A stretch of DNA of 64,000 nt from Bacillota bacterium (GTDB lineage: Bacteria > Bacillota > Clostridia > Christensenellales > UMGS416), in assembly GCA_023410875.1 (NCBI GenBank), contig JAEYPH010000115.1, positions 112,946-176,945 on the forward strand, read 5' to 3'. Made by a program: the position numbers and the translations under genes. Position 1 is the first letter of the stretch, and every line of letters starts with the position of its first letter. Below, piece after piece: positions 37,834-46,949 of the stretch. The notes below the pieces were generated by a model. It searched no databases. It saw only the letters and a program-made list of their open reading frames with translations, and had not been told where the DNA came from.

Positions 37834-38703
37834 TCATTTCGTCCGATCGATGAGGACGAGGTCCATGAATTCCGATGCGGTGATCTTGACCTGCATCATG
37901 CCGACACTGTTAAAAATGAGATATTCCCCGTCCGTACCCACGCTCTGGAAGAGCTCTTCGTCGCGCAACATCCCGAACCGGGATGTATTCAGCCGCGAGC
38001 GGAAGTCAAAATGAATGGTTGTACCTGTTTTCATGCAGACCTCCAGTTGATATGACGGTAAGGCCCGTACACTAATAAAATAGTCTATATCACACGGGTC
38101 TCCATTGGCTGTCATTTTGTATAACGAGCCTTCGTTTTGCATACCCCGTTTCGAGGTATTTTTCCTTTTTTCGGCATTATTTTCTTTTTTTCGGCACTGA
38201 GTGTTGTCTACTGAATTTTTGGGTGGAGTTTGCTTCTTCACCAGTACATCTCTAGCGCTGCTTTTGCCGGGAGCCGGCTTCGGGACCGACTTTACCGAAA
38301 TATCCGCCTCGGCGATCAGTCCCAGCTTACCTAACACATCTATTAGCTTCTTCAAATCGATGGGCTTGGCCGCATAGGCCTCACATCCATATTCAAAGGC
38401 TGTATGCACCAATTGAGCCTCAGCCAAGGCCGTCGTCATAATGATCTTCACCCGCTCCTGCGCTGGGATGCCGTACTGCTTCTCCAGATCTCGAATCACC
38501 TTGAGCGTCTTGACCCCATCAACCTTTGGCATCATAATATCCAGACAAACCAACTGATAGGGCTCATTGCTCTTAAGCGCTTGGAGAAAGGTATCGATGG
38601 TCTCCAAACCGTCCACAACCAGATCACAATCACCGTATTGCGAAAGGAATTTGTTCAAAAAGGTTCTGTTGACCAGATCATCCTCGGCTATCAATATCTT
38701 CAT
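37834..38703 (-). CDS. Receiver-domain protein with C-terminal DUF2442-like domain
   Basis: The 289-residue protein starts MKILIAEDDLVNRTF; the receiver covers residues 1-125, with acceptor Asp in VCLDIMMPKVDG. A Lys/Asn-rich linker (about 140-195) leads to a domain that resembles DUF2442 (YQLEVCMKTGTTIHFDFRSR ... LRDEELFQSV). DUF2442 is usually a stand-alone partner of toxin-like DUF4160 proteins; attached to a receiver it may be an output module. The start has AGGAGG four bases upstream. The linker DNA carries a hairpin also found before cheY. Confidence 0.75.
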   Translation of the reverse strand: MKILIAEDDLVNRTFLNKFLSQYGDCDLVVDGLETIDTFLQALKSNEPYQLVCLDIMMPKVDGVKTLKVIRDLEKQYGIPAQERVKIIMTTALAEAQLVHTAFEYGCEAYAAKPIDLKKLIDVLGKLGLIAEADISVKSVPKPAPGKSSARDVLVKKQTPPKNSVDNTQCRKKENNAEKRKNTSKRGMQNEGSLYKMTANGDPCDIDYFISVRALPSYQLEVCMKTGTTIHFDFRSRLNTSRFGMLRDEELFQSVGTDGEYLIFNSVGMMQVKITASEFMDLVLIDRTK

Positions 38704-38797
38704 TTCATGATCCTCCTAGATAACAACTATGGAAATTATCCTTTATTCAAAAACCATAATGTTTTGACTGGCCAATTTCGCTTTGCAGAACCTAGGT

Positions 38798-38953
38798 TCA
38801 AAACCCGAAATCCACCAGAAACGCACTCTCTTTACCATATACACGGTCTCCTAGCTTTTCTCTCTGGCAGATGCTGCCAATCGAATGTCTATCCATGGCT
38901 TTGGTTGTGGTCCAGTCGGTAACCTTTGCGCCGGCGGGCTGCAATGCGCACAT
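38798..38953 (-). CDS. Possible small ORF between cheD and the receiver gene
   Basis: A 51-codon frame starting MCALQPAGAK and ending ESAFLVDFGF fills most of a 280-base gap in the chemotaxis run. AAAGGGG precedes the ATG too closely to be a good ribosome site. I recognise no family. The same stretch could instead be a leader with RNA structure. Confidence 0.3.
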   Translation of the reverse strand: MCALQPAGAKVTDWTTTKAMDRHSIGSICQREKLGDRVYGKESAFLVDFGF

Positions 38954-38983
38954 TCCCCTTTCGATCGGGCATGAAATGTCTCT

Positions 38984-39454
38984 TCATCTTGTGATAAACT
39001 GGCGATACACCTCGACAGCACCCGTTTTCACTGCCATCGACAGCGTTCTGCTTTCGTTACCCCTTAAGTCAACTTTCTGGATGGTCAACCCCATATCGAG
39101 AAGAGCATATTTTGCTGCAAGGATGTTGTTCTGTCCTATGTTGAAAACATCATGGAAAAAAGCAGAATCCATCCCACCATACATGTGGATGTCGAGTTCA
39201 TCTTTACAGCAGCCGTACCGGTGGCACATGGCGTCTATGAGAAGGGGGATTCCTGTCCGGGCAAAATACCCGGGGCGCTTCGCCGCGTCCCTTGCGTTCA
39301 GCGCAGAAGGAAGCACGACATGGATCATTCCCGCCGCCCTATTGGCCGAGCTGTACACAGTGACCGCCACGCAGGAGCCTAGCGCGTAGGTTTTGAGCAC
39401 ATCCTCCTGTTGGTCGCTGACGACATATGCTCCCATTTCCACCACCCGTTCCAT
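38984..39454 (-). CDS. cheD: Chemoreceptor glutamine deamidase CheD
   Basis: CheD deamidates glutamines on receptors and in Gram-positive bacteria stimulates receptor signalling. The 156-residue protein has the catalytic Cys in TYALGSCVAVTVY near residue 28 and the catalytic His in AGMIHVVLP near residue 45. It follows cheR by two bases. CheC, its usual partner, is not encoded in the window. Confidence 0.95.
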   Translation of the reverse strand: MERVVEMGAYVVSDQQEDVLKTYALGSCVAVTVYSSANRAAGMIHVVLPSALNARDAAKRPGYFARTGIPLLIDAMCHRYGCCKDELDIHMYGGMDSAFFHDVFNIGQNNILAAKYALLDMGLTIQKVDLRGNESRTLSMAVKTGAVEVYRQFITR

Positions 39455-39456
39455 GC

Positions 39457-40284
39457 CTACTCCTTGCGATAGACCGAGGGCATCACATATCTGTATCGCG
39501 TGATCTCGCGGTTGAGCCCTTCCGAGTGCCCGATGAACAGGTAGCCTCCGCTCTCTGTTGCGTCATACATCCGTTCCACCAATCTGTCCTTGGTTTCGCC
39601 GTCGAAATAGATCATGACGTTCCTGCAGAAGATCACATGCAGCTTTCGCTTGAAGGGAAAACCGGAATCCACCAGGTTCATCCGGTTGAAGATCACTTCG
39701 CCGCGTATCCGGTCAGTTAGGATTTCGTTTTGGGCGTCATATTTTCTAAAATACTTCTGCTGCCAGGATGACGGCAGGTTTGCCAGTTTCTCCCTAGCAT
39801 AGATGCCTCGCTGAGCTTCAGTCAGCACATTTGTAGAAATGTCCGTAGCCAAAATCCTTGTATCCCATTCAACCTTGTCCCGGCCGAAGAACTCATCGAT
39901 GACCATGGCCAGCGTATAAGGCTCCTCCCCTGAGGAGCACGCGGCGCTCCACACGCGCAGGTCTCGGCTATTAACCGTTCTGGCCAGATAGGGCAGCACC
40001 GTGTCCCGGAAATACCAGAAGTGCTCCTCTTCCCGAAGGAAAAAGGTGTAGTTCGTCGTGATCTTGTCCAGCATCGTCGACACGGCCTGCCCGGTCTTGT
40101 CCGCAGTCACATATTGCATGTACTGCGACAAGCTGGTGAAGTTCAGGCCCAGAAGCACGCTGTGAAGCCTGCCGGCCACCAGCGCCTTCTTCTCATCTTT
40201 GAGGTGGATGCCGAAGTTCGCTCTGATATAATGGGAGAACGCTTTGAATTCCTCTTCCCGAATGGCTACCATCTGCACTGCCAT
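39457..40284 (-). CDS. cheR: Chemotaxis protein methyltransferase CheR
   Basis: CheR methylates receptor glutamates using S-adenosylmethionine. The 275-residue protein has the all-helical N-terminal domain (residues 10-85), the RxxFFR-like segment TNYTFFLREEEHF, the SAM site VWSAACSSGEEPYTLAM near residue 112 and IFCRNVMIYFD near 215. It follows cheW by six bases. The matching methylesterase gene cheB is missing from the cluster. Confidence 0.95.
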   Translation of the reverse strand: MAVQMVAIREEEFKAFSHYIRANFGIHLKDEKKALVAGRLHSVLLGLNFTSLSQYMQYVTADKTGQAVSTMLDKITTNYTFFLREEEHFWYFRDTVLPYLARTVNSRDLRVWSAACSSGEEPYTLAMVIDEFFGRDKVEWDTRILATDISTNVLTEAQRGIYAREKLANLPSSWQQKYFRKYDAQNEILTDRIRGEVIFNRMNLVDSGFPFKRKLHVIFCRNVMIYFDGETKDRLVERMYDATESGGYLFIGHSEGLNREITRYRYVMPSVYRKE

Positions 40285-40290
40285 AGCGGA

Positions 40291-40785
40291 TCAGGCAATG
40301 GAGCCCAGGGTTTCCATTTCTTCGTCCGACAGAAGCCTTTCGCAGTCCAGCAGCAGCTTGACGCCGCTTGTGGCTTTGCCGATGCCCTTGACATATCTCC
40401 TGACCCCCTTGTTAATGTCCGGCGGCGGCACGATGTCCTCATCCCGCAGTTCAAGCACCTCAGAAACGCTGTCCACAATCAGGCCGATGGACAGGTCGTT
40501 GATATCAATGACAATAATACACGTTTTCTTATCATATTCCCTGACGGGCATCCGGAAGCGCAGGCGGGCGTCAATGACCGGTATGATCTTTCCCCGCAAA
40601 TTCGTGATGCCGCGGATATACGCCTGCGTCTCGGGAACCTCGGTGATGGGCTGTATGCCGATGATCTCGGTGATGTAGCGAATCTCCATGCCGTACTCCT
40701 CGGCACCTATCGTGAAGATCAGGTATTTGCCCTTCTGCGTATCCTCTTCCTGTTCCAACAGGTTCTGCGCTTCCGCTTGCGTCAT
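40291..40785 (-). CDS. cheW: Chemotaxis coupling protein CheW
   Basis: CheW bridges receptors and CheA. The 164-residue protein has an unusual acidic N-terminal extension of about 15 residues, then a standard CheW domain (YLIFTIGAEEYGMEIRYITEI, IRGITNLRGKIIPVID). AGGAGG precedes the ATG. It lies between cheA and cheR in an ordered minus-strand run. Confidence 0.94.
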   Translation of the reverse strand: MTQAEAQNLLEQEEDTQKGKYLIFTIGAEEYGMEIRYITEIIGIQPITEVPETQAYIRGITNLRGKIIPVIDARLRFRMPVREYDKKTCIIVIDINDLSIGLIVDSVSEVLELRDEDIVPPPDINKGVRRYVKGIGKATSGVKLLLDCERLLSDEEMETLGSIA

Positions 40786-40827
40786 GTTTAGTAGCCTCCT
40801 AGTTTTGGGATGGTCTGATTTATGGGT

Positions 40828-42936
40828 TCACAGCTCGGACATGTTCACTAGCCGGCCGATGTTGAGGATCAAGCTGATGCTTCCGTCCCCCAGCAGCGTA
40901 CAGCCCGCCAGCCCGTCCATCTTCTTCTTGCTCTTGATGTAGGCTGGCAGCGCCTTGACAACGACCTGATGCTGGCCCAGCAGCTCGTCGGCGAATAGGC
41001 ACAGGTTTTTCTCGTCCTGCTCCACCATGAGCATGATGCCCTTGGTGAAGTCAGTGACCGGCGTGCTGACCTCGAAAAGCCTGTGCAACCGGAGGATCGG
41101 ATAGCACTGGCCGCGAACCATGATCATCTCGTTACCATCCGGGTCGATAAGAATGTCAACCTTCCTTGCGCGGAAGGTCTCCTGTATGGAGATCGTGGGC
41201 AGCGTGTATCGTGCGGCGCCCACGCGGATGTTCATACCGTCTATGATCGCCAGCGTCAACGGGATCTTCAGTGTCGTCACCGTTCCCTCGCCTGGCGTGC
41301 TGTCGATGGAAACAGAACCGCCCACCGCTTCCAGGCTTTTGGTCACAACGTCCATGCCCACGCCCCGGCCGGAAAACTCCGTGACGCTCTCGTTGGTGGA
41401 AAAGCCTGGCAGGAAGATCAGGTTGTAGATCTCTCTGTCGGTAATGTCGGCAGCGGGCTTGCTCAGAAGCCCCTGGTTCTCGGCCTTTTGCAGGATCTTT
41501 TCCTTGTTGAGGCCCCGTCCGTCGTCCCGGACGATCACAAGCACGTCACTACCGGCGTTCTTGGCCTCCAGCGTGACCAGTCCGGCCTTGGGCTTTGCAT
41601 TGGCAGCCCTTTCCTCAGGCATCTCGATGCCGTGGTCCACGGCGTTGCGCACCAGGTGCATCAGCGGGTCCGAGATATGCTCGATGATGTTTTTGTCCAC
41701 TTCGGTTTCCTCGCCGGTCAGCTTGAGCAAAACGTCCTTGTCCAGCTTGCGGCTCATGTCGCGCACGACGCGGTGCATCTTCTGGAAGGTAGCCGACAGC
41801 GGTACCATGCGGATGGACATGACCATGTCCTGCATCTCTCCAGTGATCTTGCGCAGTTGGCGCGCGGCCTTGCGAAAATTGTTCAGCTTCATGGTCTGAA
41901 GCTCGGGGTTCTGCGTGACCATGGCCTCGGCGATGACCATCTCGCCCATCAGGTCCATCAACTTGTCCAACTTCCCCACATCCACGCTGATGATACTCGG
42001 GTGGGCGCTTCGGCTTTCGGCTGGCGCTTTGACCTCAGGCTCCGGAGCCAACACCGGTAGCCCCTTGATAGGCGACTGCTGCACGACCATGCTCTGGGGC
42101 GGCGCAAAGCGCTCAGCCAGCTGGCCGGGCTCTAACTCGGTCAGTTCCAGATCCTTGACGAAGGGTGTGCCCATGAAGAAATCGTGAAGGTCTTGACGGC
42201 ATTTATCGGTGCGCATCAGCAGCCTGAAGCCCTGCTCGCGAATGACCTGCACGGTGTCGTTGTTCTCGATGATGTCCTCAGGGATGTAGCAGAAGTGCTC
42301 GACAAGGTCCTTAAGGGTATGAACAATGGAATACGCCCGGATGTTCTCCATCTCACAGCCATCCTCAAAAAAGACGACCGCTTCATAGCCATTGAGATCC
42401 GGTGCTTCCGCCCCCCTGCTGTGAGACAGGTAATACTGCTGCGCCGCGGGGGCCTCTTCCCGCACCACTGGGATGTCCGGTTCGTCCTTTTCCGTCTGAA
42501 GGATGGCCAGGAACGCTTTGATGCTCTCAATCAGGTCCGACGGGTCTCCGTCCAGGCACTCGGCGTTTTTGACCTTTTCCAGCTCTGCCTGGATAAAGTC
42601 CACGCCCTCAAGCACCAGGTCGCTCAGCTGCGCGCAGTCGATCTGAGCGGGTTTTTCTTCTCGCAGAAAATAGAAGAGATCCTCAATCGCATGGGCCAAG
42701 GACGCTATGTTGCTATATAGCATCATCGCGGATGATCCCTTGATCGTATGCATATTGCGGAATATTTCATTGATTGCGTGGGGCGTAAAGCAGCTTGCCT
42801 TTTCACAATTAAGAATCGCCTTTTCGAGCTGCTCGATGTTCTGGGACGTCTCATATATGAACAGATCCAGCATGGGTTCATTCGAAAAAACGCTCTCCAA
42901 TCCGCTTCCCCCTTCGATGCGTCGATGATTGCTCAT
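40828..42936 (-). CDS. cheA: Chemotaxis histidine kinase CheA
   Basis: CheA phosphorylates CheY in response to receptors. The 702-residue protein has an HPt domain with the phospho-acceptor His63 (NMHTIKGSS), a P2-like region (about 170-270), a dimerisation helix pair (VDVGKLDKLMDLMGEMVIAE near 325), the HATPase (HLVRNAVDHG, DDGRGL, FSGRGVGMDVV) and a C-terminal CheW-like domain. All catalytic boxes are intact. cheY starts 13 bases upstream. Confidence 0.96.
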   Translation of the reverse strand: MSNHRRIEGGSGLESVFSNEPMLDLFIYETSQNIEQLEKAILNCEKASCFTPHAINEIFRNMHTIKGSSAMMLYSNIASLAHAIEDLFYFLREEKPAQIDCAQLSDLVLEGVDFIQAELEKVKNAECLDGDPSDLIESIKAFLAILQTEKDEPDIPVVREEAPAAQQYYLSHSRGAEAPDLNGYEAVVFFEDGCEMENIRAYSIVHTLKDLVEHFCYIPEDIIENNDTVQVIREQGFRLLMRTDKCRQDLHDFFMGTPFVKDLELTELEPGQLAERFAPPQSMVVQQSPIKGLPVLAPEPEVKAPAESRSAHPSIISVDVGKLDKLMDLMGEMVIAEAMVTQNPELQTMKLNNFRKAARQLRKITGEMQDMVMSIRMVPLSATFQKMHRVVRDMSRKLDKDVLLKLTGEETEVDKNIIEHISDPLMHLVRNAVDHGIEMPEERAANAKPKAGLVTLEAKNAGSDVLVIVRDDGRGLNKEKILQKAENQGLLSKPAADITDREIYNLIFLPGFSTNESVTEFSGRGVGMDVVTKSLEAVGGSVSIDSTPGEGTVTTLKIPLTLAIIDGMNIRVGAARYTLPTISIQETFRARKVDILIDPDGNEMIMVRGQCYPILRLHRLFEVSTPVTDFTKGIMLMVEQDEKNLCLFADELLGQHQVVVKALPAYIKSKKKMDGLAGCTLLGDGSISLILNIGRLVNMSEL

Positions 42937-42949
42937 TTTGTTCAGTAGG

Positions 42950-43306
42950 TCATTCCAAACTCCTCAGGACAGTAACAAAATGATCATGGCTAAACGGCTT
43001 GACGATAAAGGACTTTGCGCCGTAGGTGATCGCGTCCTTCAAAATCTGCGTCTGCCCCAGGGCCGAAACCATGATGACCTTGACCTGTGGATCGATTTGA
43101 TGCAAGGCTTTGAGTGTATCTAATCCGTTCATTCCGTGCATGGTAATATCTAATGTCACAAGCTGCGGCCGAAGCCGTACGTATTTCGCGACGCAGTCCA
43201 TTCCGTTCCCTGCTTCCGCAACGACCGCATAGCCTTCTTGTTCTAGAATACAACGGATGATTCCCCGCATGAAGGCAGAATCATCGACAATCAAAGCACT
43301 GATCAT
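42950..43306 (-). CDS. cheY: Chemotaxis response regulator CheY
   Basis: The 118-residue single receiver domain has the acidic pair in IVDDSAFMR, the acceptor Asp in VTLDITMHGMNG (usual form TMPGMDG) and the lysine in SFIVKPFS. It is the first gene of the cheY-cheA-cheW-cheR-cheD run. No flagellar switch gene is seen, so its output partner is unknown. Confidence 0.92.
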   Translation of the reverse strand: MISALIVDDSAFMRGIIRCILEQEGYAVVAEAGNGMDCVAKYVRLRPQLVTLDITMHGMNGLDTLKALHQIDPQVKVIMVSALGQTQILKDAITYGAKSFIVKPFSHDHFVTVLRSLE

Positions 43307-43439
43307 TGAGACTCATTCCCGAACCCTTTCCACCTGTTTCGACATAAGAACAGAGCCCGATAAAAAAGCCTTATCCGGAAGAATACAGCAGAACATATGA
43401 AATTCCATACCCCTTTTCGGGGTATTTCCCCTTGTTTCG
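43307..43439 (-). promoter_or_regulatory. Leader region upstream of cheY with a stable hairpin
   Basis: ATACCCC and GGGGTAT (about 43406-43423) form a seven-pair stem with a five-base loop, just beyond the end of the LuxR-type gene. A TTCCTTAT-like stretch lies nearer cheY, but I find no convincing consensus promoter. The hairpin might terminate the LuxR gene or mark the cheY leader. Confidence 0.4.
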
Positions 43440-45989
43440 TCATAATTCGATTAGAGCAAGCTCAGACTTTGAGTGGATAGACAGCTTATTGTAGGTGTTT
43501 TTTAATATGGTCTTGACAGTAGCTTCCGATATGAACAGCTTGCCAGCAATCTCCTTGGAGCTCAGTCTATCCCGAGCCAGCAAGGCGACCTCCCGCTCTC
43601 TGGGGGTAAGCGATGACTTGACAGGCTGGAGCGCCTTACGGATAATGCTTGCGCCCTTCTCCTGGCGTTTACAGAGCGACATCAGGGCTTGAAGATCCGA
43701 GGACTCGAAGTGTCGTGCGGTGCTGGTCTCGCCAAGCAAGCTTGCGGTGCTTCCCGAGAGGGAAAATTCTTTATCTTGTATCAAACGGCTTCTAAAAACC
43801 TCCGGTAGGGCATCCGCCAGGCCTTCCTGCTGGGCAAATGGCAGATAGAGACGATCAGGCAGTGCCATGGCAAGCGCATGACCGAGCAGCTCCCGAGCCT
43901 CACCATGCTTGCCACTGTTGCGCTTGGCTACAGCCAGGTGTATCTGGTGGTACAGCATAGGCAGTTGACAATGCATGCTCTTGGATGTATCTGCAATCAG
44001 TAGCGAGAGACCATTAAGCTCATTATACTTTTTTTCCAGTAGCAGGCGGTTTGAGTAGAGCATCTGGGCATACGGAATAACGGGTACATATAAGGTTTTG
44101 CGGATGCTCTCCAGGTCGCAAAGCCACGGAGCTACTTTTCCGGGGAGGCTTAGCGTAAGGCTCAGGACCGCAATGCATAAGTCCAACATCCGCAAAACGT
44201 AGATGCTGGTATTTTTCTGTGCATAATCTTCCATGTTTTTCACAGCAATGAAGTAGCCTTCTACATCCCCCCGCAGGATAGCGACACGGGCAAGAACCAA
44301 CTCAGCGCACATACAAATGCTGATCTGCTGATGGCTGCGGGCAGCATAGCTGGCCCGATGGCTCAGCATCTCGGCGTCGTCGTCTTCTCCCCGCATGAGC
44401 ATTGCCTCGGCCCGCATAATGCTGTTAGCACCGGAGCCATGCCCTCGGGCTAGCTTGCGGTAGTGAGGCAAACACTCGTCCATGAACCGCAGATCATCGT
44501 CCAGCTCGCCGATTTCACGCCAGAACATATTGAGTACTGAGATGCCACCGAATGTATACGGAATATCGCCTATGAGGACACTGCTGGGTTCTCCCAGGAT
44601 CACCCAAGCTGCTTTTCTGCCCTCGCTCATCTTTCTTATGTCGTTATAAGCCGTATAGGATTGCAGAAATACGAATTCACCCTTGATCCTCCGGTGCTCA
44701 TCAGCGCCTAGATTTCCGATATTTTCGACCACTGAGCCAATAAGGCGGATCAACTTGCGATAAGTTTCGGATTGTCCACTCAACATTGCCGGATAGGCAA
44801 ACATCAGCATGACATACGGGTATTTGCACAGCGTTTCCTCTGGACATTCTTCCACCACTGCCGCAACGAATTCCATCAGGTTTTTTTCCCTTTGATCGCC
44901 CAGATACGCACCGTCAAAAGGTAGTGACAGCAGAGAATCAAAATCTCTCACCTTATAAAAAAGCTGCGCAGCGGGATAAAACTGCGAGATCGCAACATAG
45001 GATTGTGCTGCCAAACAAAGTACTTGCCGTTGATACTCCAGCGGCTGATAGTGGTAGAAGCGGTTGCGTAGATAATCCAGTAATATGCTGTGTATGGCAT
45101 AGACTCCCTTATCGGGAAAAAACCGAATAAAATCGTTGTGCCGAAGCAGCTCCTCAATGTTTCTGGGCAGAATGTCTCCATTGAGCATGATCGTCGCCTG
45201 ACGAGCGGTGAAGCTGTCCATTACAGAAATCGAGAGCAAAAAGTCCTTCTCCAGCGGCGATAGTCTGTTCCAGATCGCACTCTCCACCAAATGCTCAATG
45301 TCGACAACCTGATCAAAGGAGCCGTTTTCCTTATAATTAATGATCTGCAGGCGGATAGCGTACGCCCATCCCTCGGTGCTCGTGAAGATGTGGTCCAGTT
45401 CTTGGGCCGATAGATGGACACCCTCCATGCGAAATAAATGGTCGATACCTTTTTTATCAATAAAAAAAGATGATGAATTAATCGTGTGTATGTTATCATT
45501 ATATACGGTAAATTTCTGCCCCACTCTGAGCTGTTGGGTGATGAAGATCATGTGTAGGTTGGAGCTCCCGTGCATAGAAAAGATATATAACAACTCGCGA
45601 GGAATATCGCTATGCATCAGATGGTAATTATCAATAACCAAATAGGTTTCCGTCGTACAGCGGAAATCTCGAAGGGTTTCCATCACGAGCATAAGTGAAT
45701 CCATTGTTGGATTCTCCAGCCCGCTAAGTCTTGTTGCTACTTCATCGTTTGCATTAGCTAATAATCGGCAGATGCTTTTCCAAGCGATGGATGTAGGTTC
45801 GCCAAAGCAAGTGTACCAGTATTCATGGGCACCCGTAGGGAGGTTCTCCCTCAAATATTCACGTACGGCTGTCGTCTTACCACAACCGGACGGGGCTTCA
45901 ACAACTGTCAAAGGATGTACATGCATTTGACTCAGCTGTCTTTTGAGCTTGTCCGTGAAGTAATACCTGCTGTTCTGTCTTTTTTGCAT
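43440..45989 (-). CDS. MalT-like LuxR family ATP-dependent regulator
   Basis: The 849-residue protein has an N-terminal P-loop NTPase of the MalT type (VEAPSGCGKTTAVREYL near residue 32), a central helical-repeat region (about 330-700) and a C-terminal LuxR helix-turn-helix (LTPREREVALLARDRLSSKEIAG ... SEATVKTILKNTYNKL). Such large regulators need ATP and an inducer to activate genes. It lies directly upstream of cheY in the same orientation, so the chemosensory operon is a plausible target. It is transcribed divergently from the Crp/Fnr gene. Confidence 0.93.
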   Translation of the reverse strand: MQKRQNSRYYFTDKLKRQLSQMHVHPLTVVEAPSGCGKTTAVREYLRENLPTGAHEYWYTCFGEPTSIAWKSICRLLANANDEVATRLSGLENPTMDSLMLVMETLRDFRCTTETYLVIDNYHLMHSDIPRELLYIFSMHGSSNLHMIFITQQLRVGQKFTVYNDNIHTINSSSFFIDKKGIDHLFRMEGVHLSAQELDHIFTSTEGWAYAIRLQIINYKENGSFDQVVDIEHLVESAIWNRLSPLEKDFLLSISVMDSFTARQATIMLNGDILPRNIEELLRHNDFIRFFPDKGVYAIHSILLDYLRNRFYHYQPLEYQRQVLCLAAQSYVAISQFYPAAQLFYKVRDFDSLLSLPFDGAYLGDQREKNLMEFVAAVVEECPEETLCKYPYVMLMFAYPAMLSGQSETYRKLIRLIGSVVENIGNLGADEHRRIKGEFVFLQSYTAYNDIRKMSEGRKAAWVILGEPSSVLIGDIPYTFGGISVLNMFWREIGELDDDLRFMDECLPHYRKLARGHGSGANSIMRAEAMLMRGEDDDAEMLSHRASYAARSHQQISICMCAELVLARVAILRGDVEGYFIAVKNMEDYAQKNTSIYVLRMLDLCIAVLSLTLSLPGKVAPWLCDLESIRKTLYVPVIPYAQMLYSNRLLLEKKYNELNGLSLLIADTSKSMHCQLPMLYHQIHLAVAKRNSGKHGEARELLGHALAMALPDRLYLPFAQQEGLADALPEVFRSRLIQDKEFSLSGSTASLLGETSTARHFESSDLQALMSLCKRQEKGASIIRKALQPVKSSLTPREREVALLARDRLSSKEIAGKLFISEATVKTILKNTYNKLSIHSKSELALIEL

Positions 45990-46045
45990 GCTTGTATTGC
46001 TTCCTTAGAGTTAGAGAAATGGCGATAACCTTTATTTGCCTTTCT

Positions 46046-46051
46046 ATTATA
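46046..46051 (-). promoter_or_regulatory. -10 element of the LuxR-type gene
   Basis: TATAAT on the minus strand has no matching -35 box at 17 bases (ACGGAC there), which suggests an activator is required. The expected start is near 46039. Confidence 0.55.
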
Positions 46052-46072
46052 TGTTTTTGCCACAAAATGTCC

Positions 46073-46086
46073 GTAACATACGTTAC
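46073..46086. promoter_or_regulatory. Crp/Fnr-type operator
   Basis: GTAACATACGTTAC is a perfect inverted repeat with five-base arms, close in form to the TTAACAnnTGTTAA boxes of Crp/Fnr regulators such as PrfA. Its centre is about 41 bases upstream of the predicted start of the LuxR-type gene, the classic activator position, and about 28 bases upstream of the predicted start of the Crp/Fnr gene. Confidence 0.6.
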
Positions 46087-46135
46087 CGAAACATGTAATA
46101 TCGACACCTGTCCCCAAAAATTATAGGAGATTAGA

Positions 46136-46834
46136 ATGTACACTTACGGGATCGATGTTTTAAAAAACGCACCTCTCTTCGCAGGGCTCAATGATCACTC
46201 ATTTACAGGGATTATTAAGTGTATTCAGCCTAATATACTATCATTCAAAAGAGGAGAAAACCTTCCTCTGTCTTCCGATGGACTTGCACAGATGGGAATC
46301 ATAATTGATGGAAGGGTCACATACTATTATGAAAATGCTATGGGTGATAGAATGTTGTTTTATTCAGCAAAACAAGGAGATATAGTAGGGGCACTTGACT
46401 TCTTTACAGGGGAAAGGCCATTTCATATTACCGGCGTCGCCGACAGGAACTGTATTATTGCCTATATGAGATCTTCCTTTTTTCATAATCATTACATTTG
46501 TGAGAACCGTTGTGGCAATCACCACATTGTAATAATAAACTTTATTCGATTATTAACTCAAAAAAACATATACCTTTATCGGCGAACATTCTTTCTTTCT
46601 ATGAAGAATAATCGTCAGAAGATTTGCGCCTTTCTGTACGAGCAGTTGAACCTAGAAGGAAATACAGTATTTGATTTACCTTTGAATAGGAGAGAACTAG
46701 CTGAATACTTAAACATTCCAAGGCCATCACTATCCAGGGAGTTATGCATATTAAAAGGGGAAGGAATTATTCAGTTCTTTAAAAACACAGTTCGGGTACT
46801 CGATGTTCAAAAGATTGAACATAATTCCTATTAA
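46136..46834 (+). CDS. Crp/Fnr family transcriptional regulator
   Basis: The 232-residue protein has an N-terminal cyclic-nucleotide-binding-like beta roll (about residues 10-125; GDIVGALDFFTGERPFHITG) and a C-terminal helix-turn-helix (LPLNRRELAEYLNIPRPSLSREL near 180). There is no Fnr-type Cys cluster in the N-terminus and the canonical cAMP phosphate cassette is not obvious, so the effector is unknown. Lower GC than the left region. AGGAG precedes the ATG. Confidence 0.92.
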   Translation: MYTYGIDVLKNAPLFAGLNDHSFTGIIKCIQPNILSFKRGENLPLSSDGLAQMGIIIDGRVTYYYENAMGDRMLFYSAKQGDIVGALDFFTGERPFHITGVADRNCIIAYMRSSFFHNHYICENRCGNHHIVIINFIRLLTQKNIYLYRRTFFLSMKNNRQKICAFLYEQLNLEGNTVFDLPLNRRELAEYLNIPRPSLSRELCILKGEGIIQFFKNTVRVLDVQKIEHNSY

Positions 46835-46949
46835 TTATGCGTCTAGGCTTCCTTTTTACGGTAGCCACTGCCGCCATAATTTATTGCGGCCTTACACCTC
46901 CTTGCTCAGTTCGTTCATCGTCCCAGCAGATGCTAGGAAACCCGCAGCA

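Noticed and set aside
38890..38980. Cyclic-di-GMP-I riboswitch
   Set aside because: GCGCAAAGGTTACCG is reminiscent of the aptamer, but I could not place the P1b and P1c helices or the tetraloop receptor.
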